Positions 53,803-63,205 of a stretch of 64,000 bases of DNA are shown piece after piece; position 1 is the first letter of the stretch; each line of letters begins with the position of its first letter. The notes beneath the pieces are model-generated. The model ran no database searches and was not told where the DNA came from. It saw nothing but the letters and a program-made list of their open reading frames with translations. The position numbers were made by a program, and so were the translations under genes. The stretch spans positions 1-64,000 of the forward strand of contig NZ_LFIO01001078.1 in NCBI RefSeq assembly GCF_001187535.1, written 5' to 3'. The DNA comes from Rhizobium ecuadorense. Lineage in GTDB: Bacteria; Pseudomonadota; Alphaproteobacteria; Rhizobiales; Rhizobiaceae.

Positions 53803-55012
53803 CAGGTCGGCTCCCTCACTACTTACAGTGACCATGACACAAATTATAAGTTGAGCAAGCAAATGCTTTATGAAGGGTTAATTCCCTGCCGAGGTGCGAC
53901 CATTTCGACACAGGTGTGGCAAATCGTAAGACGCCTTTGGCGTGTTGAACGGGACGGGCTCGAAAAGGGCGGCTGTTTCGCGTCGAAAGAATCGCCAACG
54001 CCGCTGGCGCCCCGGCTTGGCGCCGGTATCTCGGTCGGATATGCCGGAACCCCGTGCCTGAGGGTAAAACGGACGAGCCGGCTGCTGCCGAGTGAAGCGG
54101 CGGAACTGCGCCGTGCCTAGGGTCTAACCATCTGATTTAGCAATATATTGCACCATCATACATCTCCGCTGCCGTCATTCGGCGGTCCTAAGCTGCACCG
54201 GCATCGCTCCTGTGCGTGGTCATCTCCATGACTGTCGAGTCATCGCTTGTGATCCCTCGTCGGGATGCTCGACAGGTTGCCGGGCGTCTGAAACCCGAGG
54301 TGGGGAAGAGGCTTCAACTGATTTTTTGCCCTCTTGGAAAACTTGAACCGAGGTCGGCGGCAATTAAAGGCAGAATAACCTGCGGCTGATAACCGGTGTT
54401 GTGAAGAAAATTTTTATCAAAAGGTTAAATAATAAGTTTCAGATGGAGGTTGTATTTAAATATCAATTAAAAGATGACATGAATTCTATATGCATATAAT
54501 CACTGGATGTGCTGTCTTATGGTTATCGCGCGTTATTATTGTCTATCATGCCCAGAGATCAACTGTATGACATCGGCTGTTGGCAAGATTTTAAGGCATT
54601 CATGAATATCATCTTTGCACTTGAAATATAGATTATGATGTTGCTGGGGCGAGCGGCGGGAGGTCCTGTCCGTTGGAAAATGCGAGCTTGTCTCGTGAGG
54701 CCGATCTCTGCCCAGGCGATATTACTATTCGAGCAATATTTTCCATGTCGAGACAAAAGACAACGGCAATCGCATTTCCGGCGAACCGCGGGGAAGAAAA
54801 GCAGAGGACCCGCCGGGGTGGGTGACGGGTCCTCCAGTAGAAACGCTTGCACAGTGCGTGGATATAATTGCAGGTAAATCGTGTATTGTCACACGTCATT
54901 ATTGATGATGATGGTTTTTTCACCGGTTTCATTGATTTTTACTTATTGTTATTCTGGCGAAATATCGCATTTCCAGTGTTCTAGCGAGATATTGACCGGT
55001 TGGTCGCCAGCA
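53803..55012. other. 1.2-kb region without a supported gene
   Basis: The left part (53880-54300) is GC-rich and has only arginine-rich frames without starts. The stretch 54390-54640 is markedly A+T rich, unlike the rest of the window, with no frame longer than about 20 codons that looks coding. The right end holds a hairpin at 54804-54834. Could be a boundary between blocks, old insertion remains or an unrecognised RNA. Confidence 0.4.
54804..54834 (-). terminator. Hairpin likely ending the 55-64 kb operon
   Basis: GAGGACCCG (54804-54812) pairs with CGGGTCCTC (54826-54834). On the minus strand it is followed by TGCTTTTCTTCC. It is about 180 bases past the last gene of the minus-strand glycoconjugate operon. 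Confidence 0.6.
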
Positions 55013-56128
55013 TCACGTCTGCTGTGACGAGGTCGCAGCAGAGCATTCGCCAGACCGATCGACCTCCGACAAGCGCCGGAGCAACGCTTTCGTCCTGAAG
55101 AGGGACCAACCGCCCACCAAGGGGCATAGTGGATCTATCTCTTCGAATTTCTGAGCATTTTTTTCCTTTTGATCATCGGTGGGCCAAGCTTTGGACAGCG
55201 CCTTGCGTGCGGCTCGCTTCGCTTTTGAAACGATTAAATTGGCCAGCACGCCCGAAGCGAGCATCGGGCTATGATCATAGATGCGCCTAAACGAGGCGGC
55301 GGCGCTGTGCCAATCTTTCAAAGCTGCAAATTTTGAGAATGCATAGAGGTGAGCCGAGGTGTGGGCGCAGCTGACGACGAAAGCGGGAAGCTCGGGGTTG
55401 CGGGAGACACATTGCTCGGTCGCCGCCAAAAGCGATCGCGCCATTCGGGATCTGTCGGCAGACATGGCTGCGGAATGAACGCGATAGCCCACCAGACCAA
55501 GTGGCACGGCCTCGATCTTGAAATGTTCGGCGGTGCGGAGTTCGAAATCGAAGTCTTCGCATCCTCCAATTCCTCGATCGGCATAGCTCGGATCGTAGCC
55601 GCCGATCTTGTCTATGACGGCGCGGCGCACCATGAAGCCGCTGCCATTGCCGACAAAGCGGAAGACGAGATGGCGCGCTAGAATCGAGTCCCTTGCGTTC
55701 ACTGACGAGCCGGATCTCATGTAGTATCCCGCGGGATCGATCAAGCGGTGAAGAGCATACACCGCGCCCCACGCGTCCGGCAGGGGATGGAGCGCTGACA
55801 GCATCCTTTCGACATAGGTGGGATGCCAGAGATCGTCTGCGTCGATGAAGGCTATATAGCTGGACCTGGATGCCTCGATCCCGGCATTGCGCGCCGCGGC
55901 TACACCGCGATTTTCGGTCGACAGGATCGTGATCCTCGGATCAGCTGCGGCGAACTCGCGACAGATCGATGCGGTATCGTCGGTTGAGCCGTCGTCCACG
56001 ACGATGATTTCGAGTGCCGAATGGGTCTGGTCGACAACCGATCGAAGTGTGGCGACGATGAACTCTTCGGCATTGTAGGCAGGGATGACGACTGCCACCG
56101 TCAATCCGGATAGAGGCTCAGCCGCCAT
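55013..56128 (-). CDS. Family 2 glycosyltransferase
   Basis: 371 residues from ATG 56128 (56140 is also possible). GT-A motifs: VAVVIPAYNAEEFIVATLRS, IIVVDDGSTDDTASI, GVAAARNAGIEASRS and AFIDADDLWHPTYVERM. Its first 11 bases overlap the ABC exporter gene, so it belongs to that operon. The last 100 residues are helical and basic. It is close in pattern to the GT2 at 57878-58954, suggesting duplication. Donor sugar unknown. Confidence 0.85.
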   Translation of the reverse strand: MAAEPLSGLTVAVVIPAYNAEEFIVATLRSVVDQTHSALEIIVVDDGSTDDTASICREFAAADPRITILSTENRGVAAARNAGIEASRSSYIAFIDADDLWHPTYVERMLSALHPLPDAWGAVYALHRLIDPAGYYMRSGSSVNARDSILARHLVFRFVGNGSGFMVRRAVIDKIGGYDPSYADRGIGGCEDFDFELRTAEHFKIEAVPLGLVGYRVHSAAMSADRSRMARSLLAATEQCVSRNPELPAFVVSCAHTSAHLYAFSKFAALKDWHSAAASFRRIYDHSPMLASGVLANLIVSKAKRAARKALSKAWPTDDQKEKNAQKFEEIDPLCPLVGGWSLFRTKALLRRLSEVDRSGECSAATSSQQT

Positions 56129-57881
56129 AGAGCAACCCATCCGCTGTTGTGGCCGGACGCAGGTCGATCCGGTTCTTCATCAACCTTGCGACCGACGGGC
56201 GATGGCTGACGACGATCAGGGTCCGGCCGTCATATTCCCTGAGCAGGAGGGAGAGCACGCGCCCCTCCGTCTCCTCGTCGAGTGCGCTGGTCGCTTCGTC
56301 TAGGAGCAATATGTCGGGCCGGCCGGCCAGCGCCCGCGCCAGACCGATGCGCTGTCGTTGCCCACCCGAAAGCCGGATCGCTTCGTCGCCCAGCCATTCG
56401 TCGAAGCCGTAGGGCAGATTCTCGATGAATTCGGTGGCGCAGGCCATATCTGCCGCCCAGCGGACATCCTCCTCATGGATGTCGCGACGGAAGCGGATAT
56501 TGTCGAGGACGGAGCCATCCATAAGCTCGACGTCTTGGCCCGAGACCGCGAGCAGGCGCAGCCAGCTGGATCGCTCGATAGTCGAGAGGTCCTTGCCATC
56601 GATCGTGATCCGGCCTTCGGTCGGCTGAATAAGGTCGAGGAGCATGTTGATGATCGTAGTTTTGCCGGAGCCGCTGGGTCCGGTCAGAGCCGTGGTCTCG
56701 CCTGCCCTGATCGAGAAGCTGGCATGACGCACGGCAGGCATTCTGGCCTCTTCGTAGAAGAAGGATACATCGTGGAAAACGATCTCCTGTTTTAGATGTC
56801 GCAGTTCCTCTCCGCCTGCAGTTTTCCTGGCGTCGTCCTGTTCCGCGATCAGCGCGAGCACGTTTTGCAGTGAGGCCTCGATTTCATGCAAGCGCAGCAG
56901 CTGGGAATCGAATTGCTTGATATGTGGCTGGAGCCTGTAAAGAAGTATCGTGGCAGACAGGGCGGCCCGAAAATCGACCGGCAGGACCTGCGAGGACAGG
57001 ATGATCGTCAGGATCACCCCGAATGTCAGCGTTTCGCTCAGAAGCGACGTTGCTGCCCCCATCCGATCCGAACGGCGCCAGGTTTCCCCCACTGTCTTGG
57101 ACAAGGTTTCGAAAATACCTTTGTGGTCGTCTTCCAGACCGAAGCTCTTCACCGCCTTTAACGTCTGCAATGTGGTCCAGCTCAGATGGGTCAATTCTTC
57201 CAGAGCTGAAAGACTGGCGGCGCCAAGACGGCGATAGGCAGCTGCAAACAAGCCGAGGCTGAGGTTATGGACGACGCCGAACATCACCGCGAGCACAGCA
57301 ATCGGCCATGCCATTACGAGCATTCCGATCCCGAAGATGATGATGGTCCCGAGACTGATTCCCAGGCGCACAAGGCCGGTATGAGCGGAGGCCACGGAAT
57401 AGGATTCGGTGGCGATGACATTGATCAGATCGCTGCGCTCATAGCGTTGAAATCGCTGGAAGGGGATCGTCAGAATCTTTGCGTAAAGACGGTGACGAAT
57501 ACTCTCGCTGATCTGATGGCTTACGGTGCTTGCGATGATGTCGTTGACGAAGCCCAGAATGATCCTCAGGATGATCGCGCAGATCAGCACGGCGACTAGC
57601 ATCGACTTCGTGATGGAAGATTCCAATCCGCCAAAGTATGCCGGTAGCCAGGCGACGGACCCGGAAGCAGGGCTTTGTTGGCTGAGGGCAAAAACGAGGC
57701 TGACCAGCAAGGTTATCCCCACCATTTCCGATAGCCCGGTCAGGATACCGATGACGATCAGGACGGAGGTTTTCAACCGGAGCGAGGGAACGAGCTCCAG
57801 AAGTTCGCGGAAACGCGCTGCGACAATAACGTTGAAGGCGCCCCACGACCTGCGGAGAACGGGTTTCCGTAGCGTCATCAT
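56118..57881 (-). CDS. ABC exporter, lipid/oligosaccharide flippase type
   Basis: 587 residues from ATG 57881, coupled to the preceding GT2 by a 4-base overlap. Six membrane segments (about 25-310) precede one ATPase domain: Walker A GPSGSGKTT (about 402), signature LSGGQRQRIGLARAL (about 503) and Walker B DILLLDEATSALDEET. A fused TMD-NBD of this kind (MsbA/PglK class) works as a homodimer. Within a set of glycosyltransferases it most likely flips a lipid-linked glycan or exports the product of the fusion protein upstream. Confidence 0.88.
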   Translation of the reverse strand: MMTLRKPVLRRSWGAFNVIVAARFRELLELVPSLRLKTSVLIVIGILTGLSEMVGITLLVSLVFALSQQSPASGSVAWLPAYFGGLESSITKSMLVAVLICAIILRIILGFVNDIIASTVSHQISESIRHRLYAKILTIPFQRFQRYERSDLINVIATESYSVASAHTGLVRLGISLGTIIIFGIGMLVMAWPIAVLAVMFGVVHNLSLGLFAAAYRRLGAASLSALEELTHLSWTTLQTLKAVKSFGLEDDHKGIFETLSKTVGETWRRSDRMGAATSLLSETLTFGVILTIILSSQVLPVDFRAALSATILLYRLQPHIKQFDSQLLRLHEIEASLQNVLALIAEQDDARKTAGGEELRHLKQEIVFHDVSFFYEEARMPAVRHASFSIRAGETTALTGPSGSGKTTIINMLLDLIQPTEGRITIDGKDLSTIERSSWLRLLAVSGQDVELMDGSVLDNIRFRRDIHEEDVRWAADMACATEFIENLPYGFDEWLGDEAIRLSGGQRQRIGLARALAGRPDILLLDEATSALDEETEGRVLSLLLREYDGRTLIVVSHRPSVARLMKNRIDLRPATTADGLLYGG

Positions 57882-58954
57882 AAATGATCCATCCGGGAAT
57901 TGATGAGCTCGCCTGTCCGTATCGTTGGAGTGGCTGCGACAAGGTCGTAAAACGACGTGCCGATGATGGGGAGCGCCACGCTTTTCGGAGCCGCCCCTTT
58001 CGGCCACGCGTGCGACCTACGACGTATCCGTTTCAACAGTTTCCTGCGCTGCCGCTTCGCTTGGCGCCACAGATGCCTGACAGCCTGGCCGACAAGCCTT
58101 GACGGGAATCTCCTGACAAGGAGAGACGCCACTTTCCTGACCTGCCCGTAGTTGCCGCCGGCAAACGCCTTCTTGAAATACCAGCACGCCGTATGGAATT
58201 CCGCCCGGGTGGCGGCGGCGGCAAGATCGGGATGGCGCCGCTTCACGTCTGCCATCACCAGAGCGTGGGATTTCAGCATGCGCGAGGCGTTGCTCGACAT
58301 GTTGCCTGCGGTAAAACGATAACCGGTCAGGAAATCGGGAGCCACTGCAAAGGGTAGTCTTTCAGCCAATGCGAGATAGAGCTTCAGGTCCTCGCATCCC
58401 TCGGCTCCCTGATCACGCAGGGCAGAATCATAACCCCCGCATGCCAGGACTTCCGCCCGCGGCATGAGGGGGGTGCTGCCGTTGCCGATGAAATTTTCCC
58501 CGACCAATATTTCGAAGACGTCGCCCTCATAGAGCACGGGACCCGAGTGGCTGAAAATCACGTCGTTCCCGTCGATTGCTGCGTACCAGTTGTAGGCGAC
58601 GCCGTGGCCTGTCGACAATTTCCCGAGCGCGCGGACTTGCATCTCGATTTTTAGAGGGTGCCAGAGGTCATCGGCATCGATCGGTGCGATGTAGCTGCCG
58701 CGGGCCTCTTCTATACCGTAGTTGCGGGCAAGGGCGACGCCGCCGTTTTGCTGGCGAAGGACACGAACGCGCGGGTCAGAAAGGCGATATTGTGTCGCCA
58801 GTTCGAATGTTTCGTCCCGCGATCCATCGTCCACGACGAGTATCTCGAGGTGTTCATAGGTTTGGGCCGAGACGCTTCGCAGCGTTTGCACGAGGGTCGC
58901 CTCCGCATTGTACGCGGGAATGATGACGGTCACCAAAGGAGGGTCAATGATCAT
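57878..58954 (-). CDS. Family 2 glycosyltransferase
   Basis: 358 residues. VTVIIPAYNAEATLVQTLRS, ILVVDDGSRDETFELATQYR, GVALARNYGIEEARGSYIAP and IDADDLWHP give a complete GT-A site. The last 80 residues are strongly basic (RQAKRQRRKLLKRIRRRSHA), perhaps binding the membrane surface. Four bases after the fusion gene's stop, so in one operon. Its likeness to the transferase at 55013 is visible along the first 200 residues. Confidence 0.86.
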   Translation of the reverse strand: MIIDPPLVTVIIPAYNAEATLVQTLRSVSAQTYEHLEILVVDDGSRDETFELATQYRLSDPRVRVLRQQNGGVALARNYGIEEARGSYIAPIDADDLWHPLKIEMQVRALGKLSTGHGVAYNWYAAIDGNDVIFSHSGPVLYEGDVFEILVGENFIGNGSTPLMPRAEVLACGGYDSALRDQGAEGCEDLKLYLALAERLPFAVAPDFLTGYRFTAGNMSSNASRMLKSHALVMADVKRRHPDLAAAATRAEFHTACWYFKKAFAGGNYGQVRKVASLLVRRFPSRLVGQAVRHLWRQAKRQRRKLLKRIRRRSHAWPKGAAPKSVALPIIGTSFYDLVAATPTIRTGELINSRMDHL

Positions 58955-58958
58955 GGCA

Positions 58959-61900
58959 TTATCCGATAAAGGCGTTGGGATGGCCCATCAGTTCGGCAAA
59001 CGCCGTGATGGGTAAATCGCCGCGTACCTCGAGGCGCGGGAGTGACAGCAGCTTGTCCGAAAAGCCCGCTTTTGCCGGCCTGGTGGTGAAGCCAATTTGA
59101 TATCCCGCCTCGGCCAGAATTCCGGGAACACGGAAATCGGTGCAGCCGAAGGGGAGAGCGATAGATGTCGTGGCCGCGCCGAGCCGGTTCTCCAGCGTCT
59201 TGCGAGAATGAACCGCTTCGGCCAGTAGCGTGGCGTTATCCAGCGCACTCGCCGGCGTGTGGGTTTCCAGATGAGACCCAAATCGGATGCCCTTTCGATG
59301 GAGATCCTCAATGTCGTTCCAAGACATCAGAGGGGCTGGCTCACCGTAAGCGGCATCCCAATCCGATCGGCCGCCCACTTTGTCCGTCACGACGAAGACG
59401 TCGGCGCTGAAGCCGTTCTCTACAAGGATGGGATAGGCTTCGGTAAAAAAATCGAGATAGGCATCATCGAAGGTCAGGACGACCGGCCGCCCCTGTATCG
59501 GCTTTCCCACCTGAAGCAGATGGGCCAGCGCATCGGCCGTCAGCCCATAGTAGCCCTGCCGCCGGAGAAACTGCATCTGCTGGCGGAACATCTCCGGCGC
59601 GATCCGGAAACGCCGCAGCCGATCGGGACCTTCGCGCGCGATTCTGTGATACATCAACACCGGGATCGAGGTCGTCACTTCGTTCGACCACGCCGCCACT
59701 CGTTCGACACCGGCCGGTCCCCAGATGATGCTCTTGGCCACCTCCGTGTCCAATGGGACACCGTGCCGTTCAATCCGCAGTGTGTGTACGGACGTTTCAC
59801 GCTTGCGGAACCGATGAATGGCGTAAAGCTCGGTCTCGATCGTTTCTTCCAGGGTAAGGTCCGGCAGGTTCGAAAAGACTTTCCTGATGGTGCCGACACC
59901 GAACGGATTGTCCCAATCGAAACCGGTCCTTTCGGGCTCGTCTCGCCGGAGATGGGCGTGAGCGGTAATCAGACAGCCGCCTGGCTTCAGTGCTGCGGCA
60001 ATCTTTCGGCAGACCCGCTCCAAGACCTGTTCGTCATCCATGTAATAGAGGACTTCCGAGCAGACGATCAGGTCCTGTCCGCCAGGAATGTCGTCGCCTG
60101 CGAAGTCCAGGACACGAAACTCGGCATTCCCCCACTCTCGGCATCGCTCGGATGCTCTTTCGATCGCACGACGCGAGATGTCCGTTGCCGTCAGCGTCCC
60201 GACCTTTTGCGCAAGCTTGGCGGAGAATATCCCCTCCGCACAGGCAAGTTCCAATGCCTTGCCTATCCCTTCCGGGACAAGGCCCAGCGTCTGCTCGTAT
60301 TTGACCTGTTCGTAGATCGACACGTAGTTCCATGGGTCGGGATGCTCAAAGACCCGTTCCCAATATTCCTCTTTGGAAGCGGCCTCTGACAAAAGGGCTT
60401 CCTTTCCCGTTTTTTTTCCGCGGCGCTCGGCTAACACCGCGCCATGCAAGCGCTCATCTTGCCGATCTGCCTTCGAAAGGCGCTGGTCATCCGTTTCCCC
60501 GTCGCCTGCCAGAGATTTTATAAGAGCTGCGTCGCGCGTTGACTGGACAAGGCGGCCGAGGCGTCCCCGCCGTCGTCCTCCCCGACGAAGAATCCCAAGG
60601 AAGCCTCTATAGTTACGCAAGGTTTCGAATAACCAGTGGCGCGCATAGGCGAAGGTCCTGGGCGTGGGCAGCCGACCGCCTGCATGCATGTCCCGGACGA
60701 TCAGGCGAACCAATGCGCCGACCGACAGATCTCCCCATAGCGGCCCCACGTGGGCACCGATATGTTTCTGTCCAGACGAAAGCTGCAGTACCAGCGTATC
60801 GGCTTCGACGGCCTTGGTAATCTTCGCGAGCTTGTTGACGTCGACGCCCACAGTCTGGACGCGTCCGAGCTTAAAAGAACGCGAGACGGCTTCTGATGAA
60901 AGCCGCCAGGCAAGAAGCTGCTCTGTCTTTCGTGCGGTTCCGGCCAGCGAATGGCTTTCGATGAGGGCGAGGAGCCGCGCGACTGCCGGTGCCCACGAGT
61001 CCATCAGGTCGATCAGGGCGGCAGTATTCTCAACCGATTGGCCCGTCTGCAACCCATGAAGGATGGCCACCGCCATCATGTCTTCGTGGCCCGAGCCATC
61101 GGGAAATTCCGGCAGAAGCTCGGCCAGGTCCTTGGGATCGGTTTCCGCACAAAGATGCATCGACGCGATCCAAATGAAGACGCGAAGCTGGCTAAGGGCG
61201 GGCTTCGGCCAAGCGTCGTCCTCGCCCTGCGTCGGCAAGCTCCGCTCAACTTGCAAGGCCCGCGCCCTTTCCGTCACGACAATCGCGTCCCGCATCATCC
61301 TAATCGGATCGGACGATAGAGAGCCGGCCTTCATTCGATAGAAGGCCAGGCATTTGTCCACCCGCTGGAATCGAGCCCCGGCGAACGCCATGCGAAGCCA
61401 GAGATCCCAGTCCTCGCAGGTTTGTAATGTGACATCCATGCCGCCCAGTTCCGTAAAAAGGCGCTTGGGAAAGACTGCCGTATGAATGGCCAGAGCGCAA
61501 ATTGACGAAAATTGTTGGATTGCACGATCTCCGGTAAGATCATGCGCCTGCTCGATCTTTTGCATCCGGCCGTCGGCCGTGACGCGGCGATAGCTGCAAT
61601 GGGCGATTAGTGGCTGAGACTGGTTGCTGGCGATCGGCAGCATGCTTTCGTTGAAGGCGGGATCCAGCCAGTCGTCGGCATCGAGCATGCAGAGGAGAGG
61701 CGCAGCGGCAAGCTGAGCGGCTGCATTGCGTGCGGCGGCGGCACCGGCATTCAGTTGACGGTAAAGCGTAATCCGCCCGTCCGCGTTGGCAAGGCTTTCA
61801 AGGACCTCCCAAGTCCCGTCGGTCGAGCCGTCATCCACCACGACCGCCTGCCAGTTCGATATCGTCTGATTTTGCAGGCTGCCCAGACAATCCGACAGCG

Positions 61901-61961
61901 TACCGGCGGCATTATAGGCCGGGATGAGAAAAGAGATCGCAGGTCTCGACGCCGTCACCAT
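58959..61961 (-). CDS. Trifunctional fusion: GT2 glycosyltransferase, NodS-like methyltransferase, NodB-like polysaccharide deacetylase
   Basis: 1000 residues from ATG 61961; the frame is open 131 codons further but that part overlaps the next gene in another frame. Domain 1 (about 1-230) is GT2: FLIPAYNAAGTLSDCLGS, VVVDDGSTDG, MLDADDWLDP. A linker domain (about 240-520) is unrecognised. Domain 2 (about 530-720) is a SAM methyltransferase with DPWNYVSIYEQVKYEQTL and ALELACAEGIFSAKLAQ, like NodS. Domain 3 (about 765-1000) is a CE4 deacetylase: VLMYHRI, LTFDDAY (about 830), GSHLETHTP (about 897) and ALPFGCTDF. Catalytic residues are present in each. Confidence 0.86.
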   Translation of the reverse strand: MVTASRPAISFLIPAYNAAGTLSDCLGSLQNQTISNWQAVVVDDGSTDGTWEVLESLANADGRITLYRQLNAGAAAARNAAAQLAAAPLLCMLDADDWLDPAFNESMLPIASNQSQPLIAHCSYRRVTADGRMQKIEQAHDLTGDRAIQQFSSICALAIHTAVFPKRLFTELGGMDVTLQTCEDWDLWLRMAFAGARFQRVDKCLAFYRMKAGSLSSDPIRMMRDAIVVTERARALQVERSLPTQGEDDAWPKPALSQLRVFIWIASMHLCAETDPKDLAELLPEFPDGSGHEDMMAVAILHGLQTGQSVENTAALIDLMDSWAPAVARLLALIESHSLAGTARKTEQLLAWRLSSEAVSRSFKLGRVQTVGVDVNKLAKITKAVEADTLVLQLSSGQKHIGAHVGPLWGDLSVGALVRLIVRDMHAGGRLPTPRTFAYARHWLFETLRNYRGFLGILRRGGRRRGRLGRLVQSTRDAALIKSLAGDGETDDQRLSKADRQDERLHGAVLAERRGKKTGKEALLSEAASKEEYWERVFEHPDPWNYVSIYEQVKYEQTLGLVPEGIGKALELACAEGIFSAKLAQKVGTLTATDISRRAIERASERCREWGNAEFRVLDFAGDDIPGGQDLIVCSEVLYYMDDEQVLERVCRKIAAALKPGGCLITAHAHLRRDEPERTGFDWDNPFGVGTIRKVFSNLPDLTLEETIETELYAIHRFRKRETSVHTLRIERHGVPLDTEVAKSIIWGPAGVERVAAWSNEVTTSIPVLMYHRIAREGPDRLRRFRIAPEMFRQQMQFLRRQGYYGLTADALAHLLQVGKPIQGRPVVLTFDDAYLDFFTEAYPILVENGFSADVFVVTDKVGGRSDWDAAYGEPAPLMSWNDIEDLHRKGIRFGSHLETHTPASALDNATLLAEAVHSRKTLENRLGAATTSIALPFGCTDFRVPGILAEAGYQIGFTTRPAKAGFSDKLLSLPRLEVRGDLPITAFAELMGHPNAFIG

Positions 61962-63133
61962 GGCTGCATTTTCCAGCGGCCGAGAAGATAAAATGCGCCC
62001 TGCAGGCTCCCCAGAACCTCTTCCTTCAGAAAGAAGTTGTCCGAAGTCGCTCCGCGTTCGAGCCGCTTCGCGAACCTTTTGAGATGATACCAGGGGAGCG
62101 ACATCAGCATGCGGCGCAGATTGCCCAGCTTGCCGGTGTTCTGGTACTGGATCAGCAGCGCAGCGACATGGCCTTTCATATATTGATGGATCTGTTTTGC
62201 CAGCCCTTCCATGTCCTTGCGGTGAAAATGCCACGAAACCGCGGTCGGCTCGTAGCGGCAAGTATGGCCATGATGGAGAAGCCGATCCCAGAATTCGGAG
62301 TCGTCGGAACACCCAGCCGCCCCCGCGCCGAGTCGGACGTCGAATAATCCGCATTCATCGAACACTTTGCGACGAAACGCCTGGCTTGCTCCTGCGCCGA
62401 CCATCGACATGGGATTTTTATGCCGCTTATGCCGGCGGTAGAAGTGCCGATCGAAGTCCCTGCGCCGATAGCCTCGGCCGAACCCCCAGTGTCTTTCGAA
62501 TATCAGCTGCGCGGGCGTGGAAAGCTCTCCGGGAAGGACGAGGCCGGTGACGCACCCGATTTCGGGCTGGTCGAACCCCTTCATCAGGTTCTCGAGCCAT
62601 CGTTCGTGAAGCACCACATCGTCGTCCGTGAAGGCGACGAATTCCGTCGTTGCCGCGCGCACGGCAGCGTTTCGGGCATAGTCGAGGCCGATCCTATCCT
62701 CACGGACATAGGTGGCGCCGGCTTCTTCCACCACGCGACGGGTTGCATCGCCTGAGGAGGCATTGTCGACCACGATGATGGCGACGGGACGGAGCGATTG
62801 TTCGGGGATCGAGGCGAGGCACCGGCGCAGTTCCTCCGGCCGGTCCTTGGTGCAGATCAGAATGCTGACATCGCGATTGCGCAGAGGCGTTTGCGCGACT
62901 TGGGCGAAATGCTCGAGCGTATCCGGCCGCACGGCACGCTCGGCCAGTGCCGCCGCCGTCTCCGGCTTTTCGATATATGCCTGTCCGACCGGAAGACCAT
63001 CCGACAGAAAGACCACCAGCCCGTCGGAGAGCGGCGACGACACGGCGTCGATATGGCCGGAGGCCAGATCGAGATAGTGGATCGGTACGGGGAAATTCAC
63101 ATCCTTCAAATCGGACGGTATTGATTCACGCAT
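61955..63133 (-). CDS. Family 2 glycosyltransferase with N-terminal extension
   Basis: 392 residues from ATG 63133 (63139 also possible; GAGAGA upstream). About 90 N-terminal residues of unknown fold precede the GT2 core: VSILICTKDRPEELRRCLAS, IIVVDNASSGDAT, LDYARNAAVRAATTEFVAFT and TDDDVVLHERWLENL. GASQAFRRKVFDECGLFDVR and GAGAAGCSDDSEFWDRLL form the acceptor region. It overlaps the fusion gene by seven bases. The Nterminal part may bind another subunit or lipid. Confidence 0.83.
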   Translation of the reverse strand: MRESIPSDLKDVNFPVPIHYLDLASGHIDAVSSPLSDGLVVFLSDGLPVGQAYIEKPETAAALAERAVRPDTLEHFAQVAQTPLRNRDVSILICTKDRPEELRRCLASIPEQSLRPVAIIVVDNASSGDATRRVVEEAGATYVREDRIGLDYARNAAVRAATTEFVAFTDDDVVLHERWLENLMKGFDQPEIGCVTGLVLPGELSTPAQLIFERHWGFGRGYRRRDFDRHFYRRHKRHKNPMSMVGAGASQAFRRKVFDECGLFDVRLGAGAAGCSDDSEFWDRLLHHGHTCRYEPTAVSWHFHRKDMEGLAKQIHQYMKGHVAALLIQYQNTGKLGNLRRMLMSLPWYHLKRFAKRLERGATSDNFFLKEEVLGSLQGAFYLLGRWKMQPW

Positions 63134-63205
63134 TACCATTCTCTCAAATCGTACCGTGAGCATACGCCGCGCCGTCCCAGGCGCGACGCCCGCAAGCCGT
63201 GATGA

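Noticed and set aside
53782..54120. 112-codon plus-strand frame in the gene-poor region
   Set aside because: No ribosome binding site, mixed composition, partly antisense to the small gene at 53596-53802.
54559..54932. Two short minus-strand frames around the 54.8-kb hairpin
   Set aside because: They run through the probable terminator and AT-rich DNA; no protein-like pattern.
59259..60389. 376-codon plus-strand frame inside the fusion gene
   Set aside because: Antisense shadow; the minus strand encodes conserved methyltransferase and deacetylase motifs there.
58959..61961. Interpretation of the fusion gene as part of a nod (Nod factor) cluster
   Set aside because: No nodC, nodA or nod-box is seen, and the neighbours are polysaccharide-type GT2s and an ABC flippase; similarity to NodS/NodB is at module level only.
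61962..62354. N-terminal extension of the fusion protein frame by 131 codons
   Set aside because: It overlaps the GT2 gene in another frame, is arginine/proline-rich, and the GT2 core begins right after the ATG at 61961.
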